From an uncultured Coprococcus sp. (GTDB taxonomy: Bacteria; Bacillota; Clostridia; Lachnospirales; Lachnospiraceae): a DNA stretch of 28,453 bases. Each line of letters opens with the position of its first letter. The first letter of the stretch is position 1. Made by a program: the position numbers and the translations under genes. This document shows, piece after piece, positions 15,322 through 23,095 of the stretch. The stretch lies in assembly GCA_934247115.1 (NCBI GenBank), contig CAKQIY010000027.1, positions 1 through 28,453 of the forward strand, in the 5' to 3' direction. Below the pieces are notes generated by a model that saw only the letters and a program-made list of their open reading frames with translations, was not told where the DNA came from and did no database searches.

Positions 15322-16334
15322 GCCTGCTCCTCCCTGCTGACGCCTATGGCTCTCGGCCTGTTAAGCCTTCCCCTGAATATATCGTTCTGATCCTTTGTGA
15401 GTATTCTTATGTCCTCTATATTCTCTCCCATGGACTTCAGATAAGGCAGAAGCTGTTCTTCTATAGCCTTCTGTGTGGCTATGACCGCCTCCAGCTGCTT
15501 CTTCTGGAACTCCAGCTCCAGATTGCCGTTGTCATAGGTTGCATCCGGGCGCACATAACGCTTGAACTCAGATATGAACTCATCCAGCTTATGATATGCC
15601 TGCTCCAGCACTGACTTGAATATAAGATTGAAGGTCAGTGAGAATATCATTCCGTATATAGAAGTATGGAACGCCACCTTGATACCATCCATCAGAGGTC
15701 CGATACTGTTCGTGATCTCCTCCGCAGAACCGGTATTGAACGCCTGTAAACCTATGGACAGACCGATGAAGGTGCCAAGTATACCAAGCCCCGTCATAGC
15801 TCCCGGAACCAGGGACAGCCGCCCCTTCTCCACAGCGTCATCGATGAGCTGATAATTGATGAAGTCCTCGATATCACAGGCATATCTGCCCTCCTCGTCA
15901 TTCTCAAGGCGCTTCATCTCCTCTATGTAATCCACGTAAGAATTCCTGAGGTGCTCCTCGTTAAATATACCATACCTCGTCTCCGTGCGATAGAGTTCCC
16001 ACAGAAGCTGCTTCTCCTTGGCGTAATCGCCCTTTATGTAGCTTATCGCTATATGAAAGTCCTCTCCCATCTGATCAATGTGCTTCAGGTGCTTGTAAGC
16101 ATACACGAATATACCACCCGTTATGGCAAACATACACACACTTATAAGCACATTCGCCATATCCAGACTGTCATTCGTGACATTCAGGATAATACATATC
16201 CCCAGCATCACCACATAGACAACCGGAAGCCACTTCTTGTTCAATTCCACCCTCATGTTCTGTTTCTTGCGAAACGATCTCGCCGCCTTCTCATTCTGCG
16301 GCCTGACTGTTTTCAGCCTGTTTCTTTTGTTCAT
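15318..16334 (-). CDS. MotA/TolQ/ExbB-type proton channel protein
   Basis: The 338-residue protein has a 30-residue basic N-terminus, two membrane helices (35-52 and 60-80), a cytoplasmic segment (about 85-170), and two channel helices. TM3 contains GAMTGLGILGTFIGLSIGL (178-196) and TM4 contains GIKVAFHTSIYGMIFSLTFN (217-236), the family's core signatures. A cytoplasmic tail of about 95 residues follows, with helical, Gln-rich content. It is far shorter than ZorA tails, so Zorya defence is unlikely. The frame is open to 16361, but GGAGG 8 nt before the ATG at 16334 sets the start. It is coupled to the MotB-like gene by a 4-nt overlap. The pair should form an ion-driven 5:2 stator. Confidence 0.85.
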   Translation of the reverse strand: MNKRNRLKTVRPQNEKAARSFRKKQNMRVELNKKWLPVVYVVMLGICIILNVTNDSLDMANVLISVCMFAITGGIFVYAYKHLKHIDQMGEDFHIAISYIKGDYAKEKQLLWELYRTETRYGIFNEEHLRNSYVDYIEEMKRLENDEEGRYACDIEDFINYQLIDDAVEKGRLSLVPGAMTGLGILGTFIGLSIGLQAFNTGSAEEITNSIGPLMDGIKVAFHTSIYGMIFSLTFNLIFKSVLEQAYHKLDEFISEFKRYVRPDATYDNGNLELEFQKKQLEAVIATQKAIEEQLLPYLKSMGENIEDIRILTKDQNDIFRGRLNRPRAIGVSREEQA

Positions 16335-16670
16335 GTTAATTTCCTCCCGCACTCTGAACATCAGCCAATTAAAGTGGCTTTACTCCCCCCGTGCCACCAG
16401 ACGTTCCCGCTGGCTGCGCACTCATAATTGCCCTATATAGTATCATAATTAATAATGGTCTTTTTTACCAGTTGAAATACTTACTCTTTTATCTATTATT
16501 TACATAATTACGCAGGATTTACATGAATTAACAGGTCACTGTGCATACCGCACAAATGGCTATTTCCTTTTTGTGCACATTGAAATATGTGTCATAAAAT
16601 CTTTAAATTTTGCGGATTTTATTTTGCAAAACGTTTTTTTTCTGTACATATTCTGTTCATATTTTGTGTA

Positions 16671-16771
16671 TATACTGAACTCAGTTGTTCAAGAGAAAGT
16701 AATTTACTCTTTGTTGTTTGAGTTGTTGTTAAAAAAAGAACCGCCTAGTTATATCAGGTGGTTCTTTTTTT
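16671..16771 (+). ncRNA. possible small structured RNA ending at the 16736-16771 terminator
   Basis: After a TATACT box (16671-16676) with no recognisable -35, the plus strand folds as AACTCA/TGAGTT (16678-16683 with 16719-16724) around an inner AAGAG/CTCTT stem. The bidirectional terminator follows directly. No plus-strand gene lies upstream to need that terminator, so a transcript of about 90 nt is possible. The terminator could instead serve minus-strand read-through from putP. Confidence 0.25.
16736..16771. terminator. bidirectional intrinsic terminator
   Basis: AAGAACCGCCT pairs with AGGTGGTTCTT (11 bp, one G-U) around a 9-nt loop, with an A run before and a T run after, so it works on either strand. 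On the minus strand it is the last barrier before the MotA-like gene. Confidence 0.85.
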
Positions 16772-16802
16772 GTGTCTAAAATCCTGAGGGCGGTTGTCTT
16801 GT

Positions 16803-16945
16803 TGTCCTGGGTTATTGTCCGGGATGTCGGGGTGTTTTGTTCCCCCTGGTTATTGTCCGGGGTGGCAGGGCGTATTGTTTTCCCCGGGTTATTGTTTCGT
16901 CTTGTCGTCCCGGAGCGTTGATTCCCGGGTTGTCGGAGCGTCGAT
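16803..16945. repeat. GC-rich imperfect minisatellite, 38-41 bp unit
   Basis: The element GGTTATTGTCCGGG recurs at about 16810, 16848 and 16887 (periods 38 and 39), with a shorter fourth copy near 16928. Between copies lie G-rich and C-rich blocks. It is much richer in GC than its flanks. Any open frame through it is repetitive, lacks a ribosome binding site, and is not a credible gene. Confidence 0.65.
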
Positions 16946-16977
16946 TTTTATTTTCTCTGGGAAGGAATTTTTCAGGG

Positions 16978-17093
16978 ATTTGAGCACAAAATTATCTCCC
17001 ATTCCGCCAAAAAGGCTGAAAGGATACAAGTTCCAAGAATTTTGTATCCTTTCAGCCTTTTACTGTAATCTAGTGATAATTTTGTGACCAAAT
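16978..17093. repeat. 116-bp nested palindrome downstream of putP
   Basis: The inner arms are 21 bp (17010-17030 with 17041-17061; core AAGGCTGAAAGGATACAA, one G-U) around a 10-nt loop. A symmetric 13-nt unpaired region on each side leads to perfect outer 12-bp arms, CACAAAATTATC (16985-16996) and GATAATTTTGTG (17075-17086). Five more pairs follow (ATTTG/CAAAT). On the minus strand the inner stem ends in a T run, so it may terminate putP. Its size and symmetry also fit a MITE-like or palindromic mobile unit. Confidence 0.7.
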
Positions 17094-17101
17094 GAGCCTA
17101 T

Positions 17102-17203
17102 ATAATGCCCAATAGTTCATAATGCTCAATAGTCCATAATGCTCAATGGTTCATAATGCTCAATAGTTCATAATGCCAAAGAGTTCATAATGCTCAATAG
17201 TCC
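17102..17203. repeat. 17-bp tandem repeat, six copies
   Basis: Six head-to-tail copies of ATAATGCTCAATAGTTC, with a few substitutions (the fifth is most diverged), fill the sequence just after the putP stop codon. No spacers separate them, so it is not a CRISPR array. It would be transcribed as the putP 3' untranslated region. Confidence 0.9.
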
Positions 17204-17213
17204 ATAAAAAATA

Positions 17214-18695
17214 TTACTCCGTAGGAAGCTTTGCCTTCTCGAATATCTCAACAACCTTGTCGTCAGGCTTCTTTGTGAGAAGTGATACGACGATAGCTGT
17301 GATGAATGCTGCTGCAAATCCTGGAACGATCTCATAAAGTCCTGTTGGTGTTGCAAGGAACTTGTACCAGAGCATGTCAACAGCAAATCCGACTATGATA
17401 GAAGCAAGTGCTCCATTGTAATTCAGTCGCTTCCAGTACAGTGACAGAACGATGACCGGTCCAAATGCCGATCCGAATGCGCCCCATGCATTTGACACGA
17501 GTGCCATGATACCCTCGCAGTCTGGATTCATCGCTATGGCAAGTGCCACAACTGAGATGATGATGACCACAATTCTTCCTGCCCAGAGCATCTCCTTGTC
17601 GGATGCACTCTTTCTAAATATAGGCTTGTACACATCAGACGAAAATGCTGATGATGAAGCAAGGAGCTGTGAATCAGCTGTACTCATGGACGCTGCAAGG
17701 ATAGCTGAGAGAAGTATACCAGCTACAAGCGCAGGGAACACGCCTCTTACAAGTCTAATGAATACCTGTGAGTTGTCTGTAAGTCCACCGCCAAGATACT
17801 TAAGGCCGACCATACCAACTACGGATGCCATAACGAGGATGATTCCCGTCCAGCAAGTACCGACTATTCTGGACTTCTTCATCTCCTTCTCTGACTTGAT
17901 CGAAATGTATCTTATAAGAATATGTGGCATACCCATATATCCAAGTCCCCATGCAAGTCCTGATAAGATATTGATCACACTGGTCTTGTCAAATGAACCG
18001 CTTATAAGGGCATTGTAATAATTGTCTGGAATGACAACATCAGGTGCTATAAATCCAGCACCCTGCATGGTGATGACCGCAATGATAGGTGCGATCATGA
18101 GAGCTGCAAGCATCAGAAGTCCCTGGAAGAAATCAGTCCAGCACACTGCATTAAAACCACCAAGGAATGTGTATACGATGATGATGACTGCAGCGCCGAT
18201 CATGGCTGTATTTCTGTCGATTCCCATAACTGTGTTGAACAGAGTACCGCAGGCCGATATACTTGACGCTGCGTATATACAATATGCAACCACAAATATA
18301 ACTGCACATATTATGAGAAGCAGCTTATTGTCTGACTGAAAACGATTTGTCAGATACTGAGGTATAGTGATCGAATCGTTGTACGCTATCGAGAATCTTC
18401 TGAGTCTCGGTGCTATGAATATCCAGGCACATGCTGTTCCGATGAACAGACCAACTGATATCCACATGTTGCTGAGTCCTGTCGCATAGAATGCTCCGGG
18501 CAGTCCCATGAGAACCCACGCACTCATATCAGATGCTCCGGCGCTGAGTGCAGCCACCAGACCATTCATATCTCTTCCTCCAAGAAAATAATCCTTCTCT
18601 CCGGCATCCCCCTTGGATTTGAAGAAGAAATAAATTCCTACACCGATTACCAGGACAAAATACGCTATAAACGCAATCATCTCGTAAACATTCAT
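17214..18695 (-). CDS. putP: sodium/proline symporter
   Basis: PutP takes up proline with Na+ and belongs to the sodium:solute symporter family (LeuT fold). The 493 residues hold about 13 membrane helices. Diagnostic features are YFLGGRDMNGLVAALSAGASDMSAWVLMGLPGAFY (around 36-70) and the Na+-site serine region SAILAASMSTADSQLL about two thirds along. The start ATG follows AGGTGG. It is transcribed alone from the promoter at 18795-18823. Proline may serve as osmoprotectant or as Stickland acceptor; nothing here decides which. Confidence 0.93.
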   Translation of the reverse strand: MNVYEMIAFIAYFVLVIGVGIYFFFKSKGDAGEKDYFLGGRDMNGLVAALSAGASDMSAWVLMGLPGAFYATGLSNMWISVGLFIGTACAWIFIAPRLRRFSIAYNDSITIPQYLTNRFQSDNKLLLIICAVIFVVAYCIYAASSISACGTLFNTVMGIDRNTAMIGAAVIIIVYTFLGGFNAVCWTDFFQGLLMLAALMIAPIIAVITMQGAGFIAPDVVIPDNYYNALISGSFDKTSVINILSGLAWGLGYMGMPHILIRYISIKSEKEMKKSRIVGTCWTGIILVMASVVGMVGLKYLGGGLTDNSQVFIRLVRGVFPALVAGILLSAILAASMSTADSQLLASSSAFSSDVYKPIFRKSASDKEMLWAGRIVVIIISVVALAIAMNPDCEGIMALVSNAWGAFGSAFGPVIVLSLYWKRLNYNGALASIIVGFAVDMLWYKFLATPTGLYEIVPGFAAAFITAIVVSLLTKKPDDKVVEIFEKAKLPTE

Positions 18696-18794
18696 TAGTT
18701 AATCCACCTTCCATAATAATTATAATTTATCTGCTCCGCACCAACTTTACCACTGCAGTGCAGTATCTCACTGTCAGCGCACATAACAAAGCAA

Positions 18795-18823
18795 ATTCTA
18801 CACGGAAACATACCAAAATGCAA
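18795..18823 (-). promoter_or_regulatory. promoter of putP
   Basis: TTGCAT and TAGAAT are separated by 17 nt on the minus strand. The predicted leader is about 95 nt. Upstream (18866-18902) is a GC-rich inverted repeat, CGGCAG/CTGCCG, of unknown role. Confidence 0.7.
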
Positions 18824-18913
18824 GGTTTTTCAGCATTTGGCGATTTTATCTGTTTTGCCAGTTTTCCGGCGGCAGGCCTCACAGCTGATGTCTGCCGGCG
18901 CAAGCCTCCCAAG

Positions 18914-18968
18914 ATCACTGCCTGACTCCTGCCTGATCCCTGCCCGATTCCCGCCTGATCACTGCCTG
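18914..18968. repeat. 11-bp tandem repeat, five copies
   Basis: Five contiguous units resemble ATCACTGCCTG (first and fifth identical, middle three differ at 2-3 bases). They lie between the paaK terminator and the putP promoter. No frame through them looks like a gene. Confidence 0.8.
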
Positions 18969-18971
18969 ATA

Positions 18972-19038
18972 AAACAGCCGGCTCACGGCGGCATGTCCGG
19001 TCTCGATCCCGGAAAGCTCGCCATTAAGCCGGCTGTTT
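18972..19038 (-). terminator. paaK terminator with internal branch
   Basis: A perfect 12-bp stem, AAACAGCCGGCT with its complement, closes a 43-nt region that itself contains a TCCGG/CCGGA hairpin. On the minus strand the last arm ends GCTGTTTTATC, a short U tract. It lies 26 nt after the paaK stop. The loop is longer than in most intrinsic terminators. Confidence 0.6.
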
Positions 19039-19063
19039 ATATTTGACTACCCAATCTTACCGA

Positions 19064-20389
19064 TTAGAATCCGATATGTCTGTTATCTGTGATTCTCTTC
19101 GCCTTGCCCTCTGAACGTGGAATGGTCTTAGGTGGAACCAGCTCAACCTTTGCACTGATGAGCAGGGTCTGCTTGATATCAGTCTTGATGCGGGATGCAA
19201 TAGCCGCAAGCTTTGCAGCATCGCCCATATCCACATCTTCCTTGAGCTCTACCTGAACTGTCAGCTTATCCTGTGAATTCACACGATCAACCACGAGCAT
19301 ATAATGAGCTGAAGCCTCCTCCACACCGAGGAGAACTGACTCTATCTGACTAGGGAATACATTTACACCACGGATTACAAGCATGTCGTCTGTACGGCCT
19401 GTGATACGGCTCATCTTGACTGTTGTTCTTCCACATGCACATGTGCCGTGTGTAAGTGTACATATATCATGTGTCCTGTATCTGATCATAGGTGTACCTG
19501 TCTTGGTAAGGGTTGTAAACACAAGCTCCCCAGGAACGCCGTCTGGAAGCGGCTCCTCTGTGACCGGATCAATGATCTCTGCAAGAACATGATCCTCGTT
19601 GATGTGCATTCCGTTCTTCTCAAAGCACTCAAATGCAACACCAGGTCCACCGATCTCTGTTAGTCCATATATATCAAATGCATCGAAGTCAAGAAGCTCC
19701 TCAAGGTGCTGTCTCATCTCCTCTGTCCAGGGTTCTGCTCCGAAGAAGCCTGACTTGATCTTCAGCTCTGATGGAGCGATGCCCATCTCCCTGATGGTCT
19801 CTGCGAGGTATGTAGCATATGAAGGTGTACAGCAAAGCATGGTTGCGCCGAGCTCTTTCATCATCATGATCTGTCTCTGTGTGTTGCCTGATGACATCGG
19901 AACTACCATGGCACCAACCTTAGTCGCGCCCTGATGTGCTCCAAGTCCACCTGTGAACAATCCATAACCGTAAGCTATCTGGATGACATCATCCTCTCCG
20001 CCACCAGCGCACTTGATAGCTCTGGCTACCATCTCCGTCCACACATCTATATCGTTCTGGGTGTAGCCAGCTACAACAGGCTTGCCTGTGGTTCCTGATG
20101 AACCCTGGATTCTGATGATGTCCTTCCTGTCTGCTGCAAACAGTCCAAATGGGAAGTTATCCCTGAGATCTGTCTTCTGCATAAATGGCAGCTTGACGAT
20201 ATCGTCTATGCTGTTTATATCCTCCGGCTTTACTCCCGCCTCGTCCATTCTGGCTCTGTATGCCGGTACATTTGCATATTCAAGTTCTACTGTCTTTCTA
20301 AGTCTCTCCCCCTGAAGCTTTCTTCTCTCCTCAGGATCCATACACTCCATCTCTTTATTATAGATGTAATGAATCTTCTTCTGTCTCAT
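19064..20389 (-). CDS. paaK: phenylacetate-CoA ligase family protein
   Basis: PaaK is an adenylate-forming enzyme that activates phenylacetate or related aryl acids to CoA thioesters with ATP. The 441 residues (usual size about 435) show the family start YNKEMECMDPEERRKLQ, the P-loop IQGSSGTTGKP, GAEPWTEEMR, YGLTEIGGPG, the adenylate-binding YRTHD and ITGRTDDMLVIRGVNVFPSQIE. The C-terminal lid ends with KTIPRSEGKAKRI. Upstream in-frame ATG at 20407 lacks a ribosome site; the chosen ATG at 20389 has GGAGG about 11 nt upstream, so the start is not certain. In gut anaerobes such ligases accompany aromatic amino acid fermentation, but no indolepyruvate oxidoreductase or degradation genes are adjacent, so the true substrate is open. 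Confidence 0.88.
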   Translation of the reverse strand: MRQKKIHYIYNKEMECMDPEERRKLQGERLRKTVELEYANVPAYRARMDEAGVKPEDINSIDDIVKLPFMQKTDLRDNFPFGLFAADRKDIIRIQGSSGTTGKPVVAGYTQNDIDVWTEMVARAIKCAGGGEDDVIQIAYGYGLFTGGLGAHQGATKVGAMVVPMSSGNTQRQIMMMKELGATMLCCTPSYATYLAETIREMGIAPSELKIKSGFFGAEPWTEEMRQHLEELLDFDAFDIYGLTEIGGPGVAFECFEKNGMHINEDHVLAEIIDPVTEEPLPDGVPGELVFTTLTKTGTPMIRYRTHDICTLTHGTCACGRTTVKMSRITGRTDDMLVIRGVNVFPSQIESVLLGVEEASAHYMLVVDRVNSQDKLTVQVELKEDVDMGDAAKLAAIASRIKTDIKQTLLISAKVELVPPKTIPRSEGKAKRITDNRHIGF

Positions 20390-20417
20390 AACTTCACTGT
20401 CCTCCATAAGATAAATC

Positions 20418-20446
20418 AAATCAGCATTTGTGCAACCTGCTGATTT
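20418..20446 (-). promoter_or_regulatory. 9-bp hairpin in the paaK leader
   Basis: AAATCAGCA pairs with TGCTGATTT around an 11-nt loop on the minus strand, ending about 17 nt before the ribosome binding site. It could attenuate or control translation initiation; there is no U tract. Confidence 0.45.
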
Positions 20447-20477
20447 TGTATGACACTTTAGCGCGCCAAACAACTAA

Positions 20478-20506
20478 ATTGTACATACATATGTGGGCTG
20501 TGTCAA
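20478..20506 (-). promoter_or_regulatory. promoter of paaK
   Basis: TTGACA (20506-20501) and TACAAT (20483-20478) are separated by 17 nt on the minus strand, a near-consensus promoter. It diverges from the thi promoter about 100 bp away. Confidence 0.8.
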
Positions 20507-20600
20507 GGAAAAGCCATCAATCGCAGTACATTTTCCGTATATTTTCGAGAGAGCTTCGAATATTTGCGGCCAAATGGCATATTTGCCTGATAGATTACTC

Positions 20601-20629
20601 TTGCATTCCGGGTTTTCAGGTCGTATATT
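20601..20629 (+). promoter_or_regulatory. promoter of the thi operon
   Basis: TTGCAT and TATATT are separated by 17 nt. Transcription should start near 20636, just ahead of the TPP aptamer. Confidence 0.7.
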
Positions 20630-20654
20630 ATTATCTGACAACAGAAAACGAGGA

Positions 20655-20740
20655 CGCGGGAGCTTGTAGTACAGGCTGAGAGGAAGGTGTGACCTTCGAC
20701 CGGAAACCTGATTTGGATAATGCCAACGTAGGGAAGCCTG
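20655..20740 (+). promoter_or_regulatory. TPP (THI-box) riboswitch
   Basis: The conserved THI-box pieces occur in order: GGCTGAGA (20674-20681), AACCTGAT (20705-20712) and GGATAATGCCAACGTAGGGA (20715-20734), with closing P1 pairs GCTT/AAGC. The aptamer binds thiamine pyrophosphate. Together with the terminator at 20774-20803 it should stop transcription of thiSGHE when TPP is plentiful. Confidence 0.96.
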
Positions 20741-20773
20741 ATAGCAGACGTTTGTTAAAGTGCAGACTTTATT

Positions 20774-20803
20774 GGAGTTACCAGATCGGTAACTCCTTTT
20801 TTT
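20774..20803 (+). terminator. riboswitch expression-platform terminator
   Basis: GGAGTTACC and GGTAACTCC form a perfect 9-bp stem with a 5-nt loop, followed by seven T. It lies between the TPP aptamer and thiS, so control is by premature termination. Confidence 0.93.
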
Positions 20804-20834
20804 GTGCAGATAAAAGACTTTGGAGGAAAGGGCT

Positions 20835-21035
20835 ATGGTAACAGTGAACGGAAAGGATCTCGACGTTGCCGGGCAGAATCTGGCGGCATTTCTCGAGGAA
20901 TCGGGCTACAAGCCGGTACGCATAGTTGTTGAGATCAACGAGGAGATCATACCGAGAGAGACATACGCAGACATTACATTTAACGACGGCGACTGTGTGG
21001 AGGTCGTGAGTTTCATGGGAGGAGGAGCATTATAA
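20835..21035 (+). CDS. thiS: sulfur carrier protein ThiS
   Basis: ThiS is the ubiquitin-like carrier that delivers sulfur, as a C-terminal thiocarboxylate, to thiazole synthase. The 66 residues show the beta-grasp pattern: MVTVNGKDLDV, LAAFLEESGY, RIVVEINEEIIPRE, then DGDCVEVVSFMGGG. Normally the chain ends in Gly-Gly, which ThiF adenylates. Here two more residues, Ala-Leu, follow GGG before the stop. They must be removed, or the thiocarboxylate cannot form. The ATG at 20835 sits behind GGAGGAAAGGG, whereas an upstream TTG at 20820 would consume the ribosome site. It is directly followed by thiG (1-nt overlap), and thiF is not in the operon. Confidence 0.92.
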   Translation: MVTVNGKDLDVAGQNLAAFLEESGYKPVRIVVEINEEIIPRETYADITFNDGDCVEVVSFMGGGAL

Positions 21036-21805
21036 TGAAAGAAGACAAGCTGATAATCGGAGGACACGAATTCAATTCAAGATTTATTCTGGGTTCAGGA
21101 AAGTATTCCATGAAGCTGATCGAATCAGCCATAAAGGACGCAGGAGCAGAGATCATCACTCTGGCCGTCCGCCGTGCAAACACAAAGGAAGAGGAAAATA
21201 TTCTTGATTTCATCCCGGAGGGAGTTACTCTCCTGCCAAATACAAGCGGCGCAAGGAACGCCGAGGAGGCCGTGCGCATAGCAAGGCTTGCAAGGGCTCT
21301 GGGCTGTGGAGACTTCGTCAAGGTGGAGATCATGCGCGACAGCAAATATCTCCTTCCCGACAATCAGGAGACTATAAAGGCAACCGAGGCACTGGCAAAT
21401 GAAGGATTTGTGGTACTGCCTTACATGTACCCGGACCTGAATGCCGCCCGTGATCTGGTAAATGCGGGAGCCGCAGCGGTCATGCCACTGGCATCACCTA
21501 TAGGCTCCAACAAAGGACTGGCTACCAAAGACTTCATCCAGATCCTCATCGACGAGATCGAACTTCCGATCATAGTTGACGCCGGTATCGGAAGACCATC
21601 CCAGGCATGTGAAGCCATGGAGATGGGTGCTGCCGCCATCATGGCCAACACTGCCCTCGCCACAGCCGGAGATCTGCCACTCATGGCATCGGCATTCAAG
21701 GACGCGATAAATTCAGGCCGAAAGGCTTATCTGGCAGGTCTTGGAAGAGTTCTCACCAGAGGGGCATCCGCTTCAGATCCACTGACCGGATTCCTGCATG
21801 ACTAA
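21035..21805 (+). CDS. thiG: thiazole synthase
   Basis: ThiG forms the thiazole phosphate ring from deoxyxylulose 5-phosphate, dehydroglycine and ThiS thiocarboxylate. The 256-residue TIM barrel shows FILGSGKYS (17-25), AVRRAN (43-48), LLPNTSGARNAEEAVRIARL (66-85), DFVKVEIM, then VMPLASPIGSNKG and VDAGIGRPSQACEAMEMGA. The ATG overlaps the end of thiS (TAATG), so the two are translationally coupled. It lies downstream of the TPP riboswitch. Confidence 0.97.
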   Translation: MKEDKLIIGGHEFNSRFILGSGKYSMKLIESAIKDAGAEIITLAVRRANTKEEENILDFIPEGVTLLPNTSGARNAEEAVRIARLARALGCGDFVKVEIMRDSKYLLPDNQETIKATEALANEGFVVLPYMYPDLNAARDLVNAGAAAVMPLASPIGSNKGLATKDFIQILIDEIELPIIVDAGIGRPSQACEAMEMGAAAIMANTALATAGDLPLMASAFKDAINSGRKAYLAGLGRVLTRGASASDPLTGFLHD

Positions 21806-21819
21806 GGGGGTGCACTCAG

Positions 21820-23073
21820 ATGGAAAACCACTTTCTGATAGACTCGGAATATCTTTCGCCGGAAGCGCTGGAGATCAAGCACCGTCTGGAGACAGATCCA
21901 TCGTCAAGAAAAAGCCATATGGAATACCTTCCGGGCATGGAGGTTATTGAGTCTGACATCCGCAGCAAGGTCATGGAGCACATGAACAGCTACGACTACA
22001 GCAGTTACACAGGCAGAGACGTCATGGCGGCCCTTGAACACGAGACGTGCAGCATAGAGGACTTCAAGGCTCTGCTCTCCCCCGCCGCCGAACCATTTCT
22101 TGAGATGATGGCGCAGCGCGCAAGCCGCGAGACAAGCAGGCACTTCGGCAACACGGTCTACATGTTCACGCCGCTCTACATAGCCAACTACTGTGAGAAC
22201 TACTGCGTATACTGCGGCTTCAACTGCTACAATCACATCAACAGAATGAAGCTCTCAGCAGAGCAGATCGAGAAGGAAATGAAGGTCATCGCCGACAGCG
22301 GCATGGAAGAGATCCTTATACTGACCGGCGAGAGCCGCAGCCAGAGTGACGTAACTTATATCGGCGAGGCGTGCAAGCTTGCAAGGAAATACTTCCGCAT
22401 GGTAGGCCTTGAAATATATCCGGTGAACACCGATGAGTACCGCTACCTCCATGAGTGCGGTGCGGACTATGTGACAGTGTTCCAGGAGACCTACGACGCA
22501 GACAAATACGAGACTCTTCACCTGATGGGTCACAAGAGAGTATGGCCATACCGTTTCGACTCGCAGGAGCGCGCCCTCATGGGCGGAATGCGGGGCGTTG
22601 CCTTCTCAGCACTGTTAGGGCTCTCCGACTTCCGCAAGGATGCACTGGCAACAGGCCTTCACGCGTATTTTCTCCAGAGAAAATACCCACACGCAGAGAT
22701 GTCACTCTCCTGTCCAAGACTGAGACCGATCATCAACAACGATCAGATCAACCCCCTGGACGTGCACGAGAAGCAGCTCTGCCAGATACTGTGCGCATAC
22801 AGGATATTCCTGCCATTTGCCGGAATAACAGTATCTTCAAGAGAGAGTGCAGACTTCAGAAACGGCATAGTGAAGATCGCAGCGACCAAGGTATCGGCGG
22901 GCGTGTCAACCGGAATCGGCGATCACGAGAGCAAGTACAGCGGCAAAGCTTCCTGCAGTGAGCAGGGCGATGAGCAGTTCGAGATCAACGACAACAGAAG
23001 TCTTGAGCATATGTATTCAGACATAGAGGGCGAGGGACTGCAGCCCGTACTCAACGACTATCTGTATGTGTAA
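21820..23073 (+). CDS. thiH: 2-iminoacetate synthase (ThiH)
   Basis: ThiH is a radical SAM lyase that splits tyrosine to give dehydroglycine (2-iminoacetate) and p-cresol under anaerobic conditions; aerobes use ThiO instead. The cluster motif is CENYCVYCGF (C125, C129, C132). The family blocks ILILTGESRS, VTVFQETYD and MSLSCPRLRP follow, and the C-terminus is the ThiH/biotin-synthase-like cap. The 417 residues exceed the E. coli protein (about 377), mostly as an N-terminal extension. It begins 14 nt after thiG with a GGGGG-rich ribosome site. p-Cresol is an expected by-product. Confidence 0.95.
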   Translation: MENHFLIDSEYLSPEALEIKHRLETDPSSRKSHMEYLPGMEVIESDIRSKVMEHMNSYDYSSYTGRDVMAALEHETCSIEDFKALLSPAAEPFLEMMAQRASRETSRHFGNTVYMFTPLYIANYCENYCVYCGFNCYNHINRMKLSAEQIEKEMKVIADSGMEEILILTGESRSQSDVTYIGEACKLARKYFRMVGLEIYPVNTDEYRYLHECGADYVTVFQETYDADKYETLHLMGHKRVWPYRFDSQERALMGGMRGVAFSALLGLSDFRKDALATGLHAYFLQRKYPHAEMSLSCPRLRPIINNDQINPLDVHEKQLCQILCAYRIFLPFAGITVSSRESADFRNGIVKIAATKVSAGVSTGIGDHESKYSGKASCSEQGDEQFEINDNRSLEHMYSDIEGEGLQPVLNDYLYV

Positions 23074-23095
23074 CAGCTTTAGAAAGGAAACGGAA

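Noticed and set aside
14566..16334. Zorya anti-phage defence (ZorA-ZorB)
   Set aside because: The MotA-like protein lacks the long ZorA tail, and no ZorC, ZorD or ZorE gene is nearby; a generic stator pair is the safer call.
16794..17087. Plus-strand gene of 97 residues
   Set aside because: Its first half is a translation of the GC-rich minisatellite, its end crosses the palindrome, and it lacks a ribosome binding site.
17102..17203. CRISPR array
   Set aside because: The repeats are directly adjacent with no spacers, and no cas gene is present.
20820..20834. TTG start for thiS
   Set aside because: The codons after this TTG are the ribosome binding site for ATG 20835.
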